A stretch of DNA of 27,197 nt from contig JBOZRQ010000036.1 in assembly GCA_050789255.1 (NCBI GenBank), positions 1 through 27,197 on the forward strand, in the 5' to 3' direction. Below the pieces are notes generated by a model. It was not told the DNA's origin. It saw only the letters and a program-made list of their open reading frames with translations, and searched no databases. A program made the translations under genes and the position numbers. This document shows positions 1 through 7,364 of the stretch, one piece after another (the stretch's first letter is position 1; the number at the start of each line of letters is the position of its first letter). This DNA comes from JBOZRQ01 sp050789255. Its GTDB lineage: Bacteria > Bacillota > Sulfobacillia > Symbiobacteriales > Symbiobacteriaceae.

Positions 1-80
1 GAGGGATTTGAACCCTCGCGGGACTTGCGCCCCCTACAGCTTTAGCAAAGCCGCCCCTTCAGCCTCTTGGGTAACTCTCC
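1..80 (-). tRNA. tRNA-Ser (anticodon GCU), 3' end cut by window edge
   Basis: On the minus strand the RNA begins GGAGAGT at 80. It has a D-arm, an anticodon stem CGGCT/AGCTG around the loop TTGCTAA (anticodon GCU, serine AGY codons), a long class II variable arm, and a T-arm GAGGG-TTCAAAT-CCCTC that ends at base 1. The 3' acceptor strand and CCA lie outside the window. It sits 44 bases downstream of tRNA-Phe on the same strand, so the two are probably co-transcribed. Confidence 0.93.
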
Positions 81-124
81 AAAGTTATGGGGGACCGCTT
101 TCGCAGTCCCGCGTTGTGCAGCTG

Positions 125-200
<76 letters not shown>

Positions 201-234
201 ATTCTACGACCGCTCAGTAAGCGGCGCAGGACAT

Positions 235-264
235 ACTATATCATGTTCCTGCCCCGAAATGCAA
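235..264 (-). promoter_or_regulatory. Putative sigma-A promoter of the tRNA pair
   Basis: Minus strand: TTGCAT (264-259), an 18-base spacer, then TATAGT (240-235), which matches five of six bases of the -10 consensus. Transcription would start about 25-30 bases before the tRNA-Phe 5' end. Confidence 0.5.
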
Positions 265-284
265 CAGTCCTGTTGTTGTTAACC

Positions 285-316
285 GAGGAAAACGCCACCA
301 CATCGGTGGCGTCCTC
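285..316 (-). terminator. Rho-independent terminator of the sigma/anti-sigma operon
   Basis: Read on the minus strand, directly after the stop codon of the anti-sigma gene: stem ACGCCACC/GGTGGCGT (292-299 with 305-312), five-base loop, then TTTTCC. Outer GAGGA/TCCTC bases can lengthen the stem. Confidence 0.75.
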
Positions 317-317
317 A

Positions 318-1046
318 TTAGCTCATGTATTTGAAGACACGAAGCAGGTGCTCGTGCAGATCGTTGCGTAGGTCAGCCGCGTTTGGGATCTCATCCGGCA
401 CGGTGATCTTGATGAACCAGTTGTCGGTGTACCAGGCGTGATAATAGGTGTCGCCGCTCTTCAGCTTCATCGAACCCCAGTTGGACCGCTCGGTGCTGAT
501 GGCGCTCGTCTTCGTTTTGAACTGGTGCTTCCAGCCCGTGAAGGTGGCCTGCGCCGCCCCTGCGTTCTCATACTTGTGAAACTCGATGGTGAGCATGTGG
601 CCATACCGGTCCTGGTAGGTGGCCAGGGCGCCGCCGTCACGCTCATCCACCCCGACACGTCTCAGGCCCAACACGCTGAGGTCAATCTCAGCCAGCTGTT
701 TGGCGGCGAGCGCTGCGGGGGGCGCCGGCGGTTGGGAGAGCGGCATCCGGGTGACCACTAACAGGCTAACCGCTAACCCCACGGTGAGGAGTACGAACGT
801 GGCGAGTAGGGCGATCCCGAGCCATATGTGGCGCCCCAGGCGGCGCAGCAGTCTGCGCTCCGGCTCCTGCGAGGGCGCGGAACCGGGCGAGTGCAACGCT
901 GGCGCCGGCTGGACCAGCTGATCCAGGGCGCCCCGGCAGGCAGGGCAGATGTCCAGGTGGGCATTGACCAGGTCCCGGGTCTGAGCGCTTACGTCCCCCG
1001 CCAGATAGGGGATCAGCAGGTCCTGCACCACAAAGCACTCTGACAT
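318..1046 (-). CDS. Zinc-binding (ZAS-type) anti-sigma factor, single-pass membrane protein
   Basis: A 242-residue protein that probably holds the ECF sigma factor encoded just upstream at the membrane until a signal releases it. The N-terminal 40 residues carry the ZAS zinc motif H-x3-C-x2-C (H30, C34, C37) seen in zf-HC2 anti-sigma factors. A Pro/Ser-rich linker follows, then one transmembrane helix at about 74-98 and an extracytoplasmic domain of about 140 residues that I do not recognise. I chose the ATG at 1046 because AAGGAG lies eight bases upstream and the start overlaps the sigma stop as TGATG, the usual translational coupling. A GTG three codons earlier (1055) is less likely. The signal sensed cannot be read from the sequence. 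Confidence 0.85.
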   Translation of the reverse strand: MSECFVVQDLLIPYLAGDVSAQTRDLVNAHLDICPACRGALDQLVQPAPALHSPGSAPSQEPERRLLRRLGRHIWLGIALLATFVLLTVGLAVSLLVVTRMPLSQPPAPPAALAAKQLAEIDLSVLGLRRVGVDERDGGALATYQDRYGHMLTIEFHKYENAGAAQATFTGWKHQFKTKTSAISTERSNWGSMKLKSGDTYYHAWYTDNWFIKITVPDEIPNAADLRNDLHEHLLRVFKYMS

Positions 1047-1570
1047 CAGTCCCACTCCTTCCGCTCCAGGTAGAGCGCCCGGAATCTCGCCCGGGCACGG
1101 TGGATGGTCACTTTCACGTTCGCCAGGGAGAGCCCGAGCATGTCAGCGATCTCTTCGTATGTAAGGCCGTCGCCATCGCGCAGCAACAGGGCCAGCCGCT
1201 GTGTCTCAGGCATCTCGGCCAGAACGGCGGCGATCTCGGCCCGCAGCTCCTGCCGGAGGGCGCCCGACTCCGGGCCGGCGGCGGGGTCAGCCAGCAGGGT
1301 AAGGTCCGCCTCCATCCGCCGCTGCCCCTCCTTGCCACGGCTCTTAGCTTGGTTGAGGTAGAGCCGGTAAGCGATCCTGCAGAGCCAGTTGGCGGGCGAC
1401 GCGTCGCCCCGGAAGGCGGCCGCTCCCCGAATCGCCCGGTAGAACGTCTCCTGGAGCAGGTCCTCGGCGGTCTCGCGGGAGCCGGACAGGCGCAAGAGGT
1501 AGGTGAACACCAGGCGGTGATAGCGTTGATAGAGTTCGGCGGCGTCTGCCACCGGGCTGATGAGCGGCAT
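1046..1570 (-). CDS. RNA polymerase ECF-subfamily sigma factor (RpoE-like)
   Basis: A 174-residue alternative sigma factor. The N-terminal half is a sigma-70 region 2 (LVFTYLLRLSGSRETAEDLL, with the DLLQETF signature). The C-terminal half is a region 4 helix-turn-helix (LTYEEIADMLGLSLANVKVT, then HRARARFRALY). Regions 1 and 3 are absent, as in ECF sigmas. The start ATG at 1570 has GAGGTG upstream. The gene is coupled to the anti-sigma gene by a TGATG overlap, and an ECF-like promoter lies upstream, so autoregulation is likely (inferred). The target regulon is unknown. Confidence 0.92.
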   Translation of the reverse strand: MPLISPVADAAELYQRYHRLVFTYLLRLSGSRETAEDLLQETFYRAIRGAAAFRGDASPANWLCRIAYRLYLNQAKSRGKEGQRRMEADLTLLADPAAGPESGALRQELRAEIAAVLAEMPETQRLALLLRDGDGLTYEEIADMLGLSLANVKVTIHRARARFRALYLERKEWD

Positions 1571-1603
1571 ACGATGTCACCTCTTGCTCTTGCCTTCCGT
1601 TAA

Positions 1604-1633
1604 TACCGACAATTCACCTGCCTTAAAAGTTAC
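1604..1633 (-). promoter_or_regulatory. Putative ECF-type autoregulatory promoter
   Basis: Minus strand: GTAACTT (1633-1627), a 17-base spacer, then TCGGTA (1609-1604). The AACTT-type -35 followed by a TCGG-type -10 resembles ECF promoters rather than sigma-A ones, and it lies about 35 bases ahead of the sigma gene. Confidence 0.45.
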
Positions 1634-1643
1634 AGAGATCACG

Positions 1644-1681
1644 AAAAAACCCGGCCCTGATCTCTCAGGATGCCGGGTTTT
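1644..1681 (-). terminator. Rho-independent terminator
   Basis: An AAAACCCGGC/GCCGGGTTTT stem encloses a second small hairpin, CCTGA-TCTC-TCAGG. Read on the minus strand it ends in six Ts and lies about 40 bases after the stop of the 68-residue gene at 1723-1929. It also separates that gene from the ECF promoter. Confidence 0.75.
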
Positions 1682-1722
1682 CCCGTTGAACCTGGCCCGA
1701 CGGGCCGCGGTAACGCCTAAGG

Positions 1723-1929
1723 TCAACCCCCGCCGGAGAATATGGAGGGGTCGAAGGGCTTGCGGGCCGTCGCCGTCTCCGCCTTCTCCTCCAGCTTGTC
1801 CACTGACTCGCGGGGCTCAGACTTCACGTGCCCCTCCACGCCGCCGGTGACCGGGCCCGTGGCCCCTTCCGTATGCCCGACCGTGTTTCGCAGATCGCCG
1901 GTTTTCCAACGCTCTGATTCGGAAGGCAT
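1723..1929 (-). CDS. Small hydrophilic protein of unknown function
   Basis: A 68-residue protein (MPSESERWKTGD...), rich in Glu, Lys, Thr and Gly, with no membrane segment or cysteine. I do not recognise a family. The middle has a run of Gly/Val/Thr (GATGPVTGGVEGHVK), followed by a short charged stretch that could be helical (ESVDKLEEKAETA). The ATG at 1929 is chosen because AAGGGGG lies eight bases upstream; a start nine codons earlier (1956) lacks a better site. A strong terminator follows, which supports a real monocistronic gene. Confidence 0.6.
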   Translation of the reverse strand: MPSESERWKTGDLRNTVGHTEGATGPVTGGVEGHVKSEPRESVDKLEEKAETATARKPFDPSIFSGGG

Positions 1930-1980
1930 GCGATCGTCCCCCTTTTGGAGCGACATCGGGACCAGCAGTAGTGTGCGCGC

Positions 1981-2017
1981 TCACCACAGCAGGCAACCGC
2001 ATAGAATAGTGTGGTGA
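1981..2017. promoter_or_regulatory. Perfect 8-base inverted repeat between divergent genes
   Basis: TCACCACA (1981-1988) and TGTGGTGA (2010-2017) are perfect complements separated by 21 bases. They lie between the divergent small genes starting at 1929 and 2025. A TAGAAT (2002-2007) falls between the arms. This could be an operator, but no regulator is identified. Confidence 0.3.
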
Positions 2018-2024
2018 ATGATAC

Positions 2025-2237
2025 ATGCTGGAGGCAATCAGCCTGATGCTGTTGGGCGCCGGCCTCCTGATTTTTGCAGGCCCGCTCAGCCTGTGGACCG
2101 CTCAAATCCGGGAGCAGTACGAAGTCGACCAGCCCGGTGAGAGCCCCTACCGGACCGTATGGGCTGTAATGGGTCTCAGGCTGGCTGGGGCCATCGTCCT
2201 GGTGATCGGCGCCGTCGATCTGTGGAATCAGAGGTAG
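2025..2237 (+). CDS. Small two-helix membrane protein of unknown function
   Basis: A 70-residue protein with two predicted transmembrane helices (about residues 3-24 and 47-66) joined by a charged loop (QIREQYEVDQPGESPYR). It has short polar ends and no catalytic motif. The ATG at 2025 has a GTGGTGA stretch upstream as a weak ribosome binding site. A clear terminator follows, which argues for a true gene. It is divergent from the small gene at 1723-1929. It resembles the many uncharacterised small integral membrane proteins of Gram-positive bacteria; I cannot give it a role. Confidence 0.7.
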   Translation: MLEAISLMLLGAGLLIFAGPLSLWTAQIREQYEVDQPGESPYRTVWAVMGLRLAGAIVLVIGAVDLWNQR

Positions 2238-2242
2238 TCCGG

Positions 2243-2270
2243 GGGCACGCTGCAAGGCGTGCCCTTTCCG
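2243..2270 (+). terminator. Rho-independent terminator
   Basis: Stem GGGCACGC/GCGTGCCC (2243-2250 with 2257-2264), six-base loop, then TTTCCGTTT. It lies just after the stop of the small membrane protein gene. Confidence 0.8.
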
Positions 2271-2297
2271 TTTGTGGCTTTTTTCCAATGCGAAACG

Positions 2298-2326
2298 TTG
2301 AACCTACCTGCCCCGGTCAAGATATA
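2298..2326 (+). promoter_or_regulatory. Weak candidate promoter of the second ECF module
   Basis: TTGAAC (2298-2303), a 17-base spacer, then GATATA (2321-2326), about 40 bases before the GTG start. The match is only partial, and TGAACC could instead be an ECF-type -35. Confidence 0.3.
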
Positions 2327-2364
2327 TAGGGTGAACGCAATCGCTCAGGTGCAGAGGTGAGCCC

Positions 2365-2865
2365 GTGGACCAGGATGCCGAGTTCGACCGGCTGGTGGAA
2401 CCCCACCTCCCGAGATGCTACCGCATCGCCTACCTGATCACCCATAACGAAGAGGACGCCTCGGATGCGCTTCAAGAGGCGCTGATACGGGCGTACCGCT
2501 CGCTGAACAACGTCACGCCAGGGCGCCCGTTCGCCCCTTGGTTTGTGCGGGTCGTGGTGAACGAAGCGCTCAAACAGAGCCAACGGAGGCGGTCCACGGC
2601 GACCGTGCCGCTGCCGGAGCTGCCGTCAGGCGACGGGCCAGAGCTGGATGTGCTGGCCCGGGAGGAACGGCAGCAGGTATGGCAGGCTGTACAGTCCCTT
2701 TCCCCCGAGCACCGGGCCGTCGTAGTCCTTCGTTACTACGAGGATCTCTCGGAGCGGGAGATGGCCGAGGCGCTGGGGATCAGCCCGGGGACCGTCAAGT
2801 CACGCTTGCACTACGCCCGGTCCGCCATCGAGGCGTTCATGGGGAGAAGGAGGTCACGAGCATGA
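2365..2865 (+). CDS. RNA polymerase ECF-subfamily sigma factor
   Basis: A 166-residue sigma factor unrelated in detail to the one at 1046-1570. Region 2 covers roughly residues 8-75 (YRIAYLITHNEEDASDALQE, a DALQEAL signature, then a FAPWFVRVVVNEA segment). Region 4 covers about 105-160 (LSPEHRAVVVLRYYEDLSER, then the helix-turn-helix EMAEALGISPGTVKSRLHYA). The start is GTG at 2365, with AGAGGTGAG upstream. The stop overlaps the next gene as ATGA, so its probable anti-sigma partner is translated coupled to it. Confidence 0.92.
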   Translation: MDQDAEFDRLVEPHLPRCYRIAYLITHNEEDASDALQEALIRAYRSLNNVTPGRPFAPWFVRVVVNEALKQSQRRRSTATVPLPELPSGDGPELDVLAREERQQVWQAVQSLSPEHRAVVVLRYYEDLSEREMAEALGISPGTVKSRLHYARSAIEAFMGRRRSRA

Positions 2866-4382
2866 ACGACCAGGAGATTAAGGCAGCGTTGGAGGATGCG
2901 GCGGCGCCCATCACCCTGCCGGCCCGCTTCCGCAAGCCCAGCGCACTGGTCCGCCAGGCTGTTGACCGGCCGCAGCGGCGCAGCTTCTTCAAGCGGGTCG
3001 AGTTCGCCCTGGCATGCGTGGTGCTGGCGGGGGCGCTGGGGCTCGTGGCCTTGCGCGTGAACACCCCGGCGCCGGCGCCTGGCGGTGTGGAAACGCCCCC
3101 TGTTGCCGTTGTTACGCCAGACCGCCTGGTCGGGAAGGCCAGCGACGGGACGGTCGAGTTCGAGGTTACCCTTCACGGTGAGGTCAATGGGAGCCGACGG
3201 CTGGTCTCGGTCATTCGCAATCGTTCTCAGGGTCCCATCGAGCTTCGGTATGACTGTGACAACCTGGTGCGGCTGAACGGGCTTACGGTGGTCCGCGACT
3301 GCGATCCCCTGCCCGCGTTTCAGCTGGGGGCCGGCCAAAGCGGCGCCGAAGAGCTTCAGCTCCCTGCGGCCACGGTGCAGAATCCTACGGTGGCGACGCT
3401 TGCCTATGCGGTGCCTGGTCAGCCAGTGAAGAGCCTCACGGCCAGTCTGGGAGCAGCGCAAAACCTGACTGCCAGCGATGTGGCCGACCGCCTGAAGGCT
3501 GCCGGACTTGCGGTGACCGGGCCCGACGAGGCCACGGTGAAGCTCTTTGGTGCAACACGGGTGGAAAACTTGACCGCCCAAGGCAAAACGGTCAACGTCT
3601 ACTCCTTTGCGGACAAAGCCGCGGCAGAGCAGGCGCTAAAGGTCGCCTCCGACCCGCAGGCCAACACGGTCTCCTGGGTGGAGGAGCCCCAGTTCATCGT
3701 GAAGGAGAATCTGCTGATTGGGATCGTCTCCAACGACGCGTGGGTGACCAAGCAGGTCATTATCGCCCTGGACGACGGCCCCACCCCGATCACCATCAAG
3801 CCGTTTATTCAGAACGCGATTGAGCTTGCCCGGAGGGTCGACCACACGTTAAACTGGGAGGCCCACCTGATCGAGCAGCGCCTCGACGTCACGGTGAAGG
3901 GCGCCCGAATCCTGGCGCCGGTATGGATCGTGGAGGCCAAAGACGCCGCCGGCAACGTGACCGTGCTTTACTTCGATGCGAAGTCTGGCAAGGTGATCAC
4001 AAAGCTACAGCCGCCCGGCCCCATTGCACGAGCCGCCACCCCCGAAGCCGCCGTACAGCGCTACTTCGACCTGACCTCGGCGGGCAAGTACGAGGAGGCC
4101 TGGCCCCTGCTCCACCCGATTGCCCAGAAGCCCAATCCTCCAACGGCCCTGGGCCTTCCACTGGCCCACTTCCTTGCCCAAGAAGGAAAAACAGGGCCCA
4201 ACCTAAAGGCCATTCTTGACGTCAAGCTGCCGACGGACCCGATCGGCACCAAGGACCCCCATTGCATGTGCTTCCTGCGCAAGGCGACCGTGCGGGTAGA
4301 GCTGGAGGACGGATCCCAGCAGACGGTAGAACTGGCCGAGGCGGCGGAGTCCACCTGGGGCATCCTCTGGAGCTGGAACTGA
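2862..4382 (+). CDS. Membrane-anchored putative anti-sigma or sensor partner of the ECF sigma factor
   Basis: A 506-residue protein with a 45-residue basic N-terminal segment, one transmembrane helix (about 47-65), and a large extracytoplasmic part. The position directly after the sigma gene, with an ATGA overlap, is the basis for calling it an anti-sigma-like partner. Unlike the anti-sigma at 318-1046, it has no H-x3-C-x2-C zinc motif. The outer part starts with a beta-rich segment (about 85-180) and ends with a segment (about 415-506, ATPEAAVQRYFDLTSAGKYE) that resembles NTF2-like domains of lipoproteins. The reading frame is open further upstream (to 2538), but that part is out of frame with the real sigma gene; the ATG at 2862 has GAAGGAGGT upstream. 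A signal-sensing role is inferred only. Confidence 0.75.
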   Translation: MNDQEIKAALEDAAAPITLPARFRKPSALVRQAVDRPQRRSFFKRVEFALACVVLAGALGLVALRVNTPAPAPGGVETPPVAVVTPDRLVGKASDGTVEFEVTLHGEVNGSRRLVSVIRNRSQGPIELRYDCDNLVRLNGLTVVRDCDPLPAFQLGAGQSGAEELQLPAATVQNPTVATLAYAVPGQPVKSLTASLGAAQNLTASDVADRLKAAGLAVTGPDEATVKLFGATRVENLTAQGKTVNVYSFADKAAAEQALKVASDPQANTVSWVEEPQFIVKENLLIGIVSNDAWVTKQVIIALDDGPTPITIKPFIQNAIELARRVDHTLNWEAHLIEQRLDVTVKGARILAPVWIVEAKDAAGNVTVLYFDAKSGKVITKLQPPGPIARAATPEAAVQRYFDLTSAGKYEEAWPLLHPIAQKPNPPTALGLPLAHFLAQEGKTGPNLKAILDVKLPTDPIGTKDPHCMCFLRKATVRVELEDGSQQTVELAEAAESTWGILWSWN

Positions 4383-4390
4383 TGAACCAA

Positions 4391-4420
4391 GAAGGCGAGG
4401 CCATCTACGGCCTCGCCTTC
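4391..4420. terminator. Bidirectional hairpin between convergent genes
   Basis: A perfect 12-base stem GAAGGCGAGGCC/GGCCTCGCCTTC with a six-base loop sits between the plus-strand anti-sigma-like gene and the minus-strand NUDIX gene at the end of the his operon. Neither side has a long T-run, so it may act weakly in both directions. Confidence 0.65.
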
Positions 4421-4425
4421 GTCAT

Positions 4426-4818
4426 CTAAGCGATCAGATTCAGTTCATGCAGGCGATCAAAGAGGATTTGCGTGACAGCCGAAATCTTGTCCCGGTCGCC
4501 GTAGCTGAGCCAGGCGATCTCCTCGATCTCGGAGGCCGGCGTCAGCTCGCCTTCATACTCCGCCGTGTAGCAGGAGATCTTCACAACGACGCCTTCAGCC
4601 TTACCGTGCGCCTGCGCCTCAAACGTTCCGAAGGGGGCGATCGTGTCCGGCTTCAACCGGACAGAGAGCTCCTCTTCGATTTCACGAATGAGCGCCTCGG
4701 CGTCGGTTTCGCCTGGTTCCCGCTTGCCACCCGGCACGTAGTAGGTGTCCTTTCCCTTGGACCGGGCGCAGAGGACTCGCGAATCCTGAAGAAAAATCCA
4801 CCCTAACTTGTCAATCAT
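4426..4818 (-). CDS. NUDIX hydrolase, last gene of the histidine operon
   Basis: A 130-residue NUDIX-fold pyrophosphohydrolase. The NUDIX box is complete: G31-x5-E37, then R45-E46-x2-E49-E50 within GGKREPGETDAEALIREIEE, with Ser in place of the usual final Gly. Such enzymes hydrolyse nucleoside diphosphates linked to another moiety; the substrate here is not predictable. The start is ATG at 4818, which overlaps the hisC stop as ATGA, so it is the distal gene of the operon. A longer frame reaching 4914 is mostly antisense-like sequence inside hisC. Why a NUDIX gene belongs here is unclear: it could be housekeeping, or it could clean up phosphoribosyl nucleotide by-products (speculation). Confidence 0.9.
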   Translation of the reverse strand: MIDKLGWIFLQDSRVLCARSKGKDTYYVPGGKREPGETDAEALIREIEEELSVRLKPDTIAPFGTFEAQAHGKAEGVVVKISCYTAEYEGELTPASEIEEIAWLSYGDRDKISAVTQILFDRLHELNLIA

Positions 4819-5897
4819 CCCATGACCTCCAAAAGCGCCTGTCCGAACCGCTGGTTCTCCTCCGCCGTCCCCACCGTGACCCGCAGGCAGGTGGGCAGGC
4901 CGAAGGAGCCGCACGGCCGCAGCAGGACCCCCCGCCGCAGCATTGCGTCGTACACCTCGCTGGCCGGGCGCCCTACATCGAACAGGATGAAGTTTGCTTC
5001 GCTCTTCACGTAGCTAAGTTTCAGTCGCTCGAAGAGGGAATAAAGATATTGCTTGCCTTCATTCGTAAGAACCTGCGTCCGCCCCAAGTGCTCGGTATCT
5101 TCCAGCGCCGCCAGCCCCGCCGCGACAGCCAGGTTGTTGACGCTGAACGGGTCCCGCACAGTGTAGAACGGGGCGAAGAGCTCGGGCCGGCCCACGCCGT
5201 AGCCCAGCCGGAAGCCCGCCATGCCGTAGATCTTGCTGAAGGTGCGGGTGACCACCACGTTGGGGTACTCCACCACCAGCGCCCGGCTGTCGAACTGGGT
5301 CTGATCGAACTCCCGATACGCCTCATCCACCACCACGATCACATTGGGCGCCACCGTGGGCATAAACGCCCGCAGCGCCTCCTCGGCGAAGACCGCCCCG
5401 GTGGGGTTGTTGGGCCGGCACAGGAAGATCATGCTCGCCCCGGTCTCAGCAGCGGCCGCCGCCATGGCCGGCAGGTCCATAGTGCCGTCGACCAGGGGGA
5501 CCCGCACCACCTCGGCGCCCATCAGCTCAGCCACCAGGGGGTAGCCCGCAAAGGACGGGTGGGGCACCACGATCTTGTCGCCGGGCTCCAGGTAGGTCTC
5601 CGCCAGCAGGCGGAAGACTTCATCCGAGCCGTTGCCCACGATGAAGTGGTCGGCGGGCAGGTCCCACAGGCGGCTCAGCCGCTCCCGCATCACCCGGGAG
5701 GAGCCCTCGGGGTAGGTGTGGGCCAGGCTCATCGCCTGCACAGCCGCTGCCACAGCCTTCGGCGACGGGCCCAGCGGGTTCTCGTTCTGGTTGAGCTTGA
5801 CCAGGTCGGTAATCCCCAGCTCCCGCTGCACATCCTCCACAGGCTTGCCGGGGACGTAGGGCTTCATGCGCGTAACAGCGTCACGGAGACGCGGCAT
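4815..5897 (-). CDS. hisC: Histidinol-phosphate aminotransferase
   Basis: A 360-residue fold-type I PLP enzyme that transaminates imidazole acetol phosphate with glutamate to give histidinol phosphate. Visible motifs are NQNENPLGPSP (substrate region, about 37-46), PNNPTG (162-167), D191-E-A-Y, and the PLP lysine K222 in SKIYGMAGFRLGYG. The length is normal for the family. I chose the ATG at 5897 (MPRLRDAVTRMKPYV) because AAGGAG lies ten bases upstream; the open frame reaches 5990, but that part overlaps hisIE. It starts eight bases after the hisIE stop and is coupled to the NUDIX gene by ATGA. Confidence 0.96.
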   Translation of the reverse strand: MPRLRDAVTRMKPYVPGKPVEDVQRELGITDLVKLNQNENPLGPSPKAVAAAVQAMSLAHTYPEGSSRVMRERLSRLWDLPADHFIVGNGSDEVFRLLAETYLEPGDKIVVPHPSFAGYPLVAELMGAEVVRVPLVDGTMDLPAMAAAAAETGASMIFLCRPNNPTGAVFAEEALRAFMPTVAPNVIVVVDEAYREFDQTQFDSRALVVEYPNVVVTRTFSKIYGMAGFRLGYGVGRPELFAPFYTVRDPFSVNNLAVAAGLAALEDTEHLGRTQVLTNEGKQYLYSLFERLKLSYVKSEANFILFDVGRPASEVYDAMLRRGVLLRPCGSFGLPTCLRVTVGTAEENQRFGQALLEVMG

Positions 5898-5904
5898 AGG
5901 TTGT

Positions 5905-6603
5905 CTACTCCTTCTTCTCCCCGGGCGCCCGCCGCTTGCCCCGCCGGGAGGCCAGCTGGTCAGCCACCGCCTGCGGATCGACCCCGGCATCCACCAGGGC
6001 GACCAGGCTATGGAACCAGAGGTCGGCCACCTCGAAGGCCAGGTTCTCGCGGTCCCGGTTCTTTACGGCGAGCACCACCTCGGTGGCCTCCTCGCCGATC
6101 TTCTTGCAGTAGCTGTCCGAGCCCTTGGTAAAGAGCTTGGAGGTATACGAGTCGGGGTCGGGGTTCTGCCGGCGGTCCACCAGCACGGCGGTCAGCTCCC
6201 GCAGCATCGATCCGATGTCGTAGGGCCGCTCGGTCCCGGGCTGAATCGGCCAGTAGGCGGTATCGATCAGCGCCTTGGGGGAGCCGTTGATGCGACGAGT
6301 AAAGCAGGTGAAGGTCCCCTCGTGGCAGGCCACCCCCTCCTGCTCGACCAGCAGCAGGATCGAGTCGCCGTCGCAGTCGGTGCGAATCTCACGCACCGTC
6401 TGGACGTGGCCGGAGGTCTCGCCCTTGTTCCAGAGGCTCTCACGGCTGCGCGACCAGTACCAGGCCGTGCCGGTCTCAATCGTCTTCAGGAGCGCTTCCT
6501 CGTTCATGTAGGCCTGCATCAGGACCTGCCCGGTGCGGGCGTCCTGTGCGATGGCGGGAATCAGCCCGTCGGGACCCCACTTCAGCGACACTTGCTCTGT
6601 CAT
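5905..6603 (-). CDS. hisIE: Bifunctional phosphoribosyl-AMP cyclohydrolase / phosphoribosyl-ATP pyrophosphatase
   Basis: A 232-residue fusion for steps two and three of histidine synthesis. The N-terminal HisI half (about 1-110) has the metal-binding DCDGDS and the cysteine/histidine cluster VACHEGTFTCF. The C-terminal HisE half (about 125-215) has the MazG-like KKIGEEATEVVLA and EVADLWFH motifs that hold catalytic magnesium. A lysine/arginine-rich tail ends the protein. The start ATG at 6603 overlaps the hisF stop as ATGA. Confidence 0.96.
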   Translation of the reverse strand: MTEQVSLKWGPDGLIPAIAQDARTGQVLMQAYMNEEALLKTIETGTAWYWSRSRESLWNKGETSGHVQTVREIRTDCDGDSILLLVEQEGVACHEGTFTCFTRRINGSPKALIDTAYWPIQPGTERPYDIGSMLRELTAVLVDRRQNPDPDSYTSKLFTKGSDSYCKKIGEEATEVVLAVKNRDRENLAFEVADLWFHSLVALVDAGVDPQAVADQLASRRGKRRAPGEKKE

Positions 6604-7364
6604 TGGCGTACCGGCACTCCCTTCGTGGCGAGGTAGGCCTTGGCGTCACCCACGGTATGCTGGCCGCTGTGAAAAATCGAGGCGACCAGGGCGGCGTCGG
6701 CCTTGCCCGTGGTCAGCACTTCGGCAATGTGCGCCAGCGTCCCTGCACCGCCGGAGGCGATCACGGGGATATCCACCGTGGCGGCCAGCGCCTGATGCAA
6801 CTCCAGGTCGTACCCGGCCTTGGTGCCGTCCGCGTCCATGCTCGTCACCAGGAGCTCGCCGGCGCCCCGCTTCCATGCCTCCTCCGCCCACTCGAGGGCG
6901 TCCAGGCCGGTCGGGGTCCGGCCGCCCTGGAGGTAGACCTCCCAGCCGCCGCCGGGCTTGCGCTTGCAGTCAATCGCCACCACGATGCACTGGGAGCCGA
7001 AGGCCTCGGCGCCCCGGGTGATCAGCTCAGGGTCCTTCACCGCCCCGGTGTTGATGGAGACCTTGTCGGCGCCCGCCCGCAGGTAGGTGCGCACGTTGTC
7101 GACGGTGTTCACCCCGCCGCCGATGGTCAGCGGAATGAAGACCTGCTCCGCCGCCCGTGCGAGGATGTCGAGGGTCGCCCCCCGCTGCTCCCACGAGGCG
7201 TTAATGTCCAGGAAAACGACCTCGTCGGCGCCCTGCTGGTCGTACATGGCGGCCAGGTCCACCGGGTCGCCGGCGTCCCAGGTGCCATGGTGGAAGTTGA
7301 CGTTCTTGACCACCCGGCCGTTCTTGATATCCAGGCACGGGATGATGCGCTTGGCTAGCGGCAC
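6600..7364 (-). CDS. hisF: Imidazole glycerol phosphate synthase, cyclase subunit
   Basis: A 254-residue (beta/alpha)8 barrel. Together with HisH it converts PRFAR plus ammonia to imidazole glycerol phosphate and AICAR. The two catalytic aspartates are present in RIIPCLDIKNGRVVK and VVAIDCKR. Phosphate-binding glycine segments are IGGGVNTVDN and ASGGAGTLAH. The start is GTG at 7364, with AAGGAGG ten bases upstream, so it overlaps the hisA end by ten bases. It ends in an ATGA overlap with hisIE. Confidence 0.97.
   Translation of the reverse strand: MPLAKRIIPCLDIKNGRVVKNVNFHHGTWDAGDPVDLAAMYDQQGADEVVFLDINASWEQRGATLDILARAAEQVFIPLTIGGGVNTVDNVRTYLRAGADKVSINTGAVKDPELITRGAEAFGSQCIVVAIDCKRKPGGGWEVYLQGGRTPTGLDALEWAEEAWKRGAGELLVTSMDADGTKAGYDLELHQALAATVDIPVIASGGAGTLAHIAEVLTTGKADAALVASIFHSGQHTVGDAKAYLATKGVPVRQ

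Noticed and set aside
2538..2861. N-terminal extension of the anti-sigma-like gene
   Set aside because: It lies inside the sigma gene in another frame and reads as low-complexity Arg/Gly; the ATG at 2862 has a good site.
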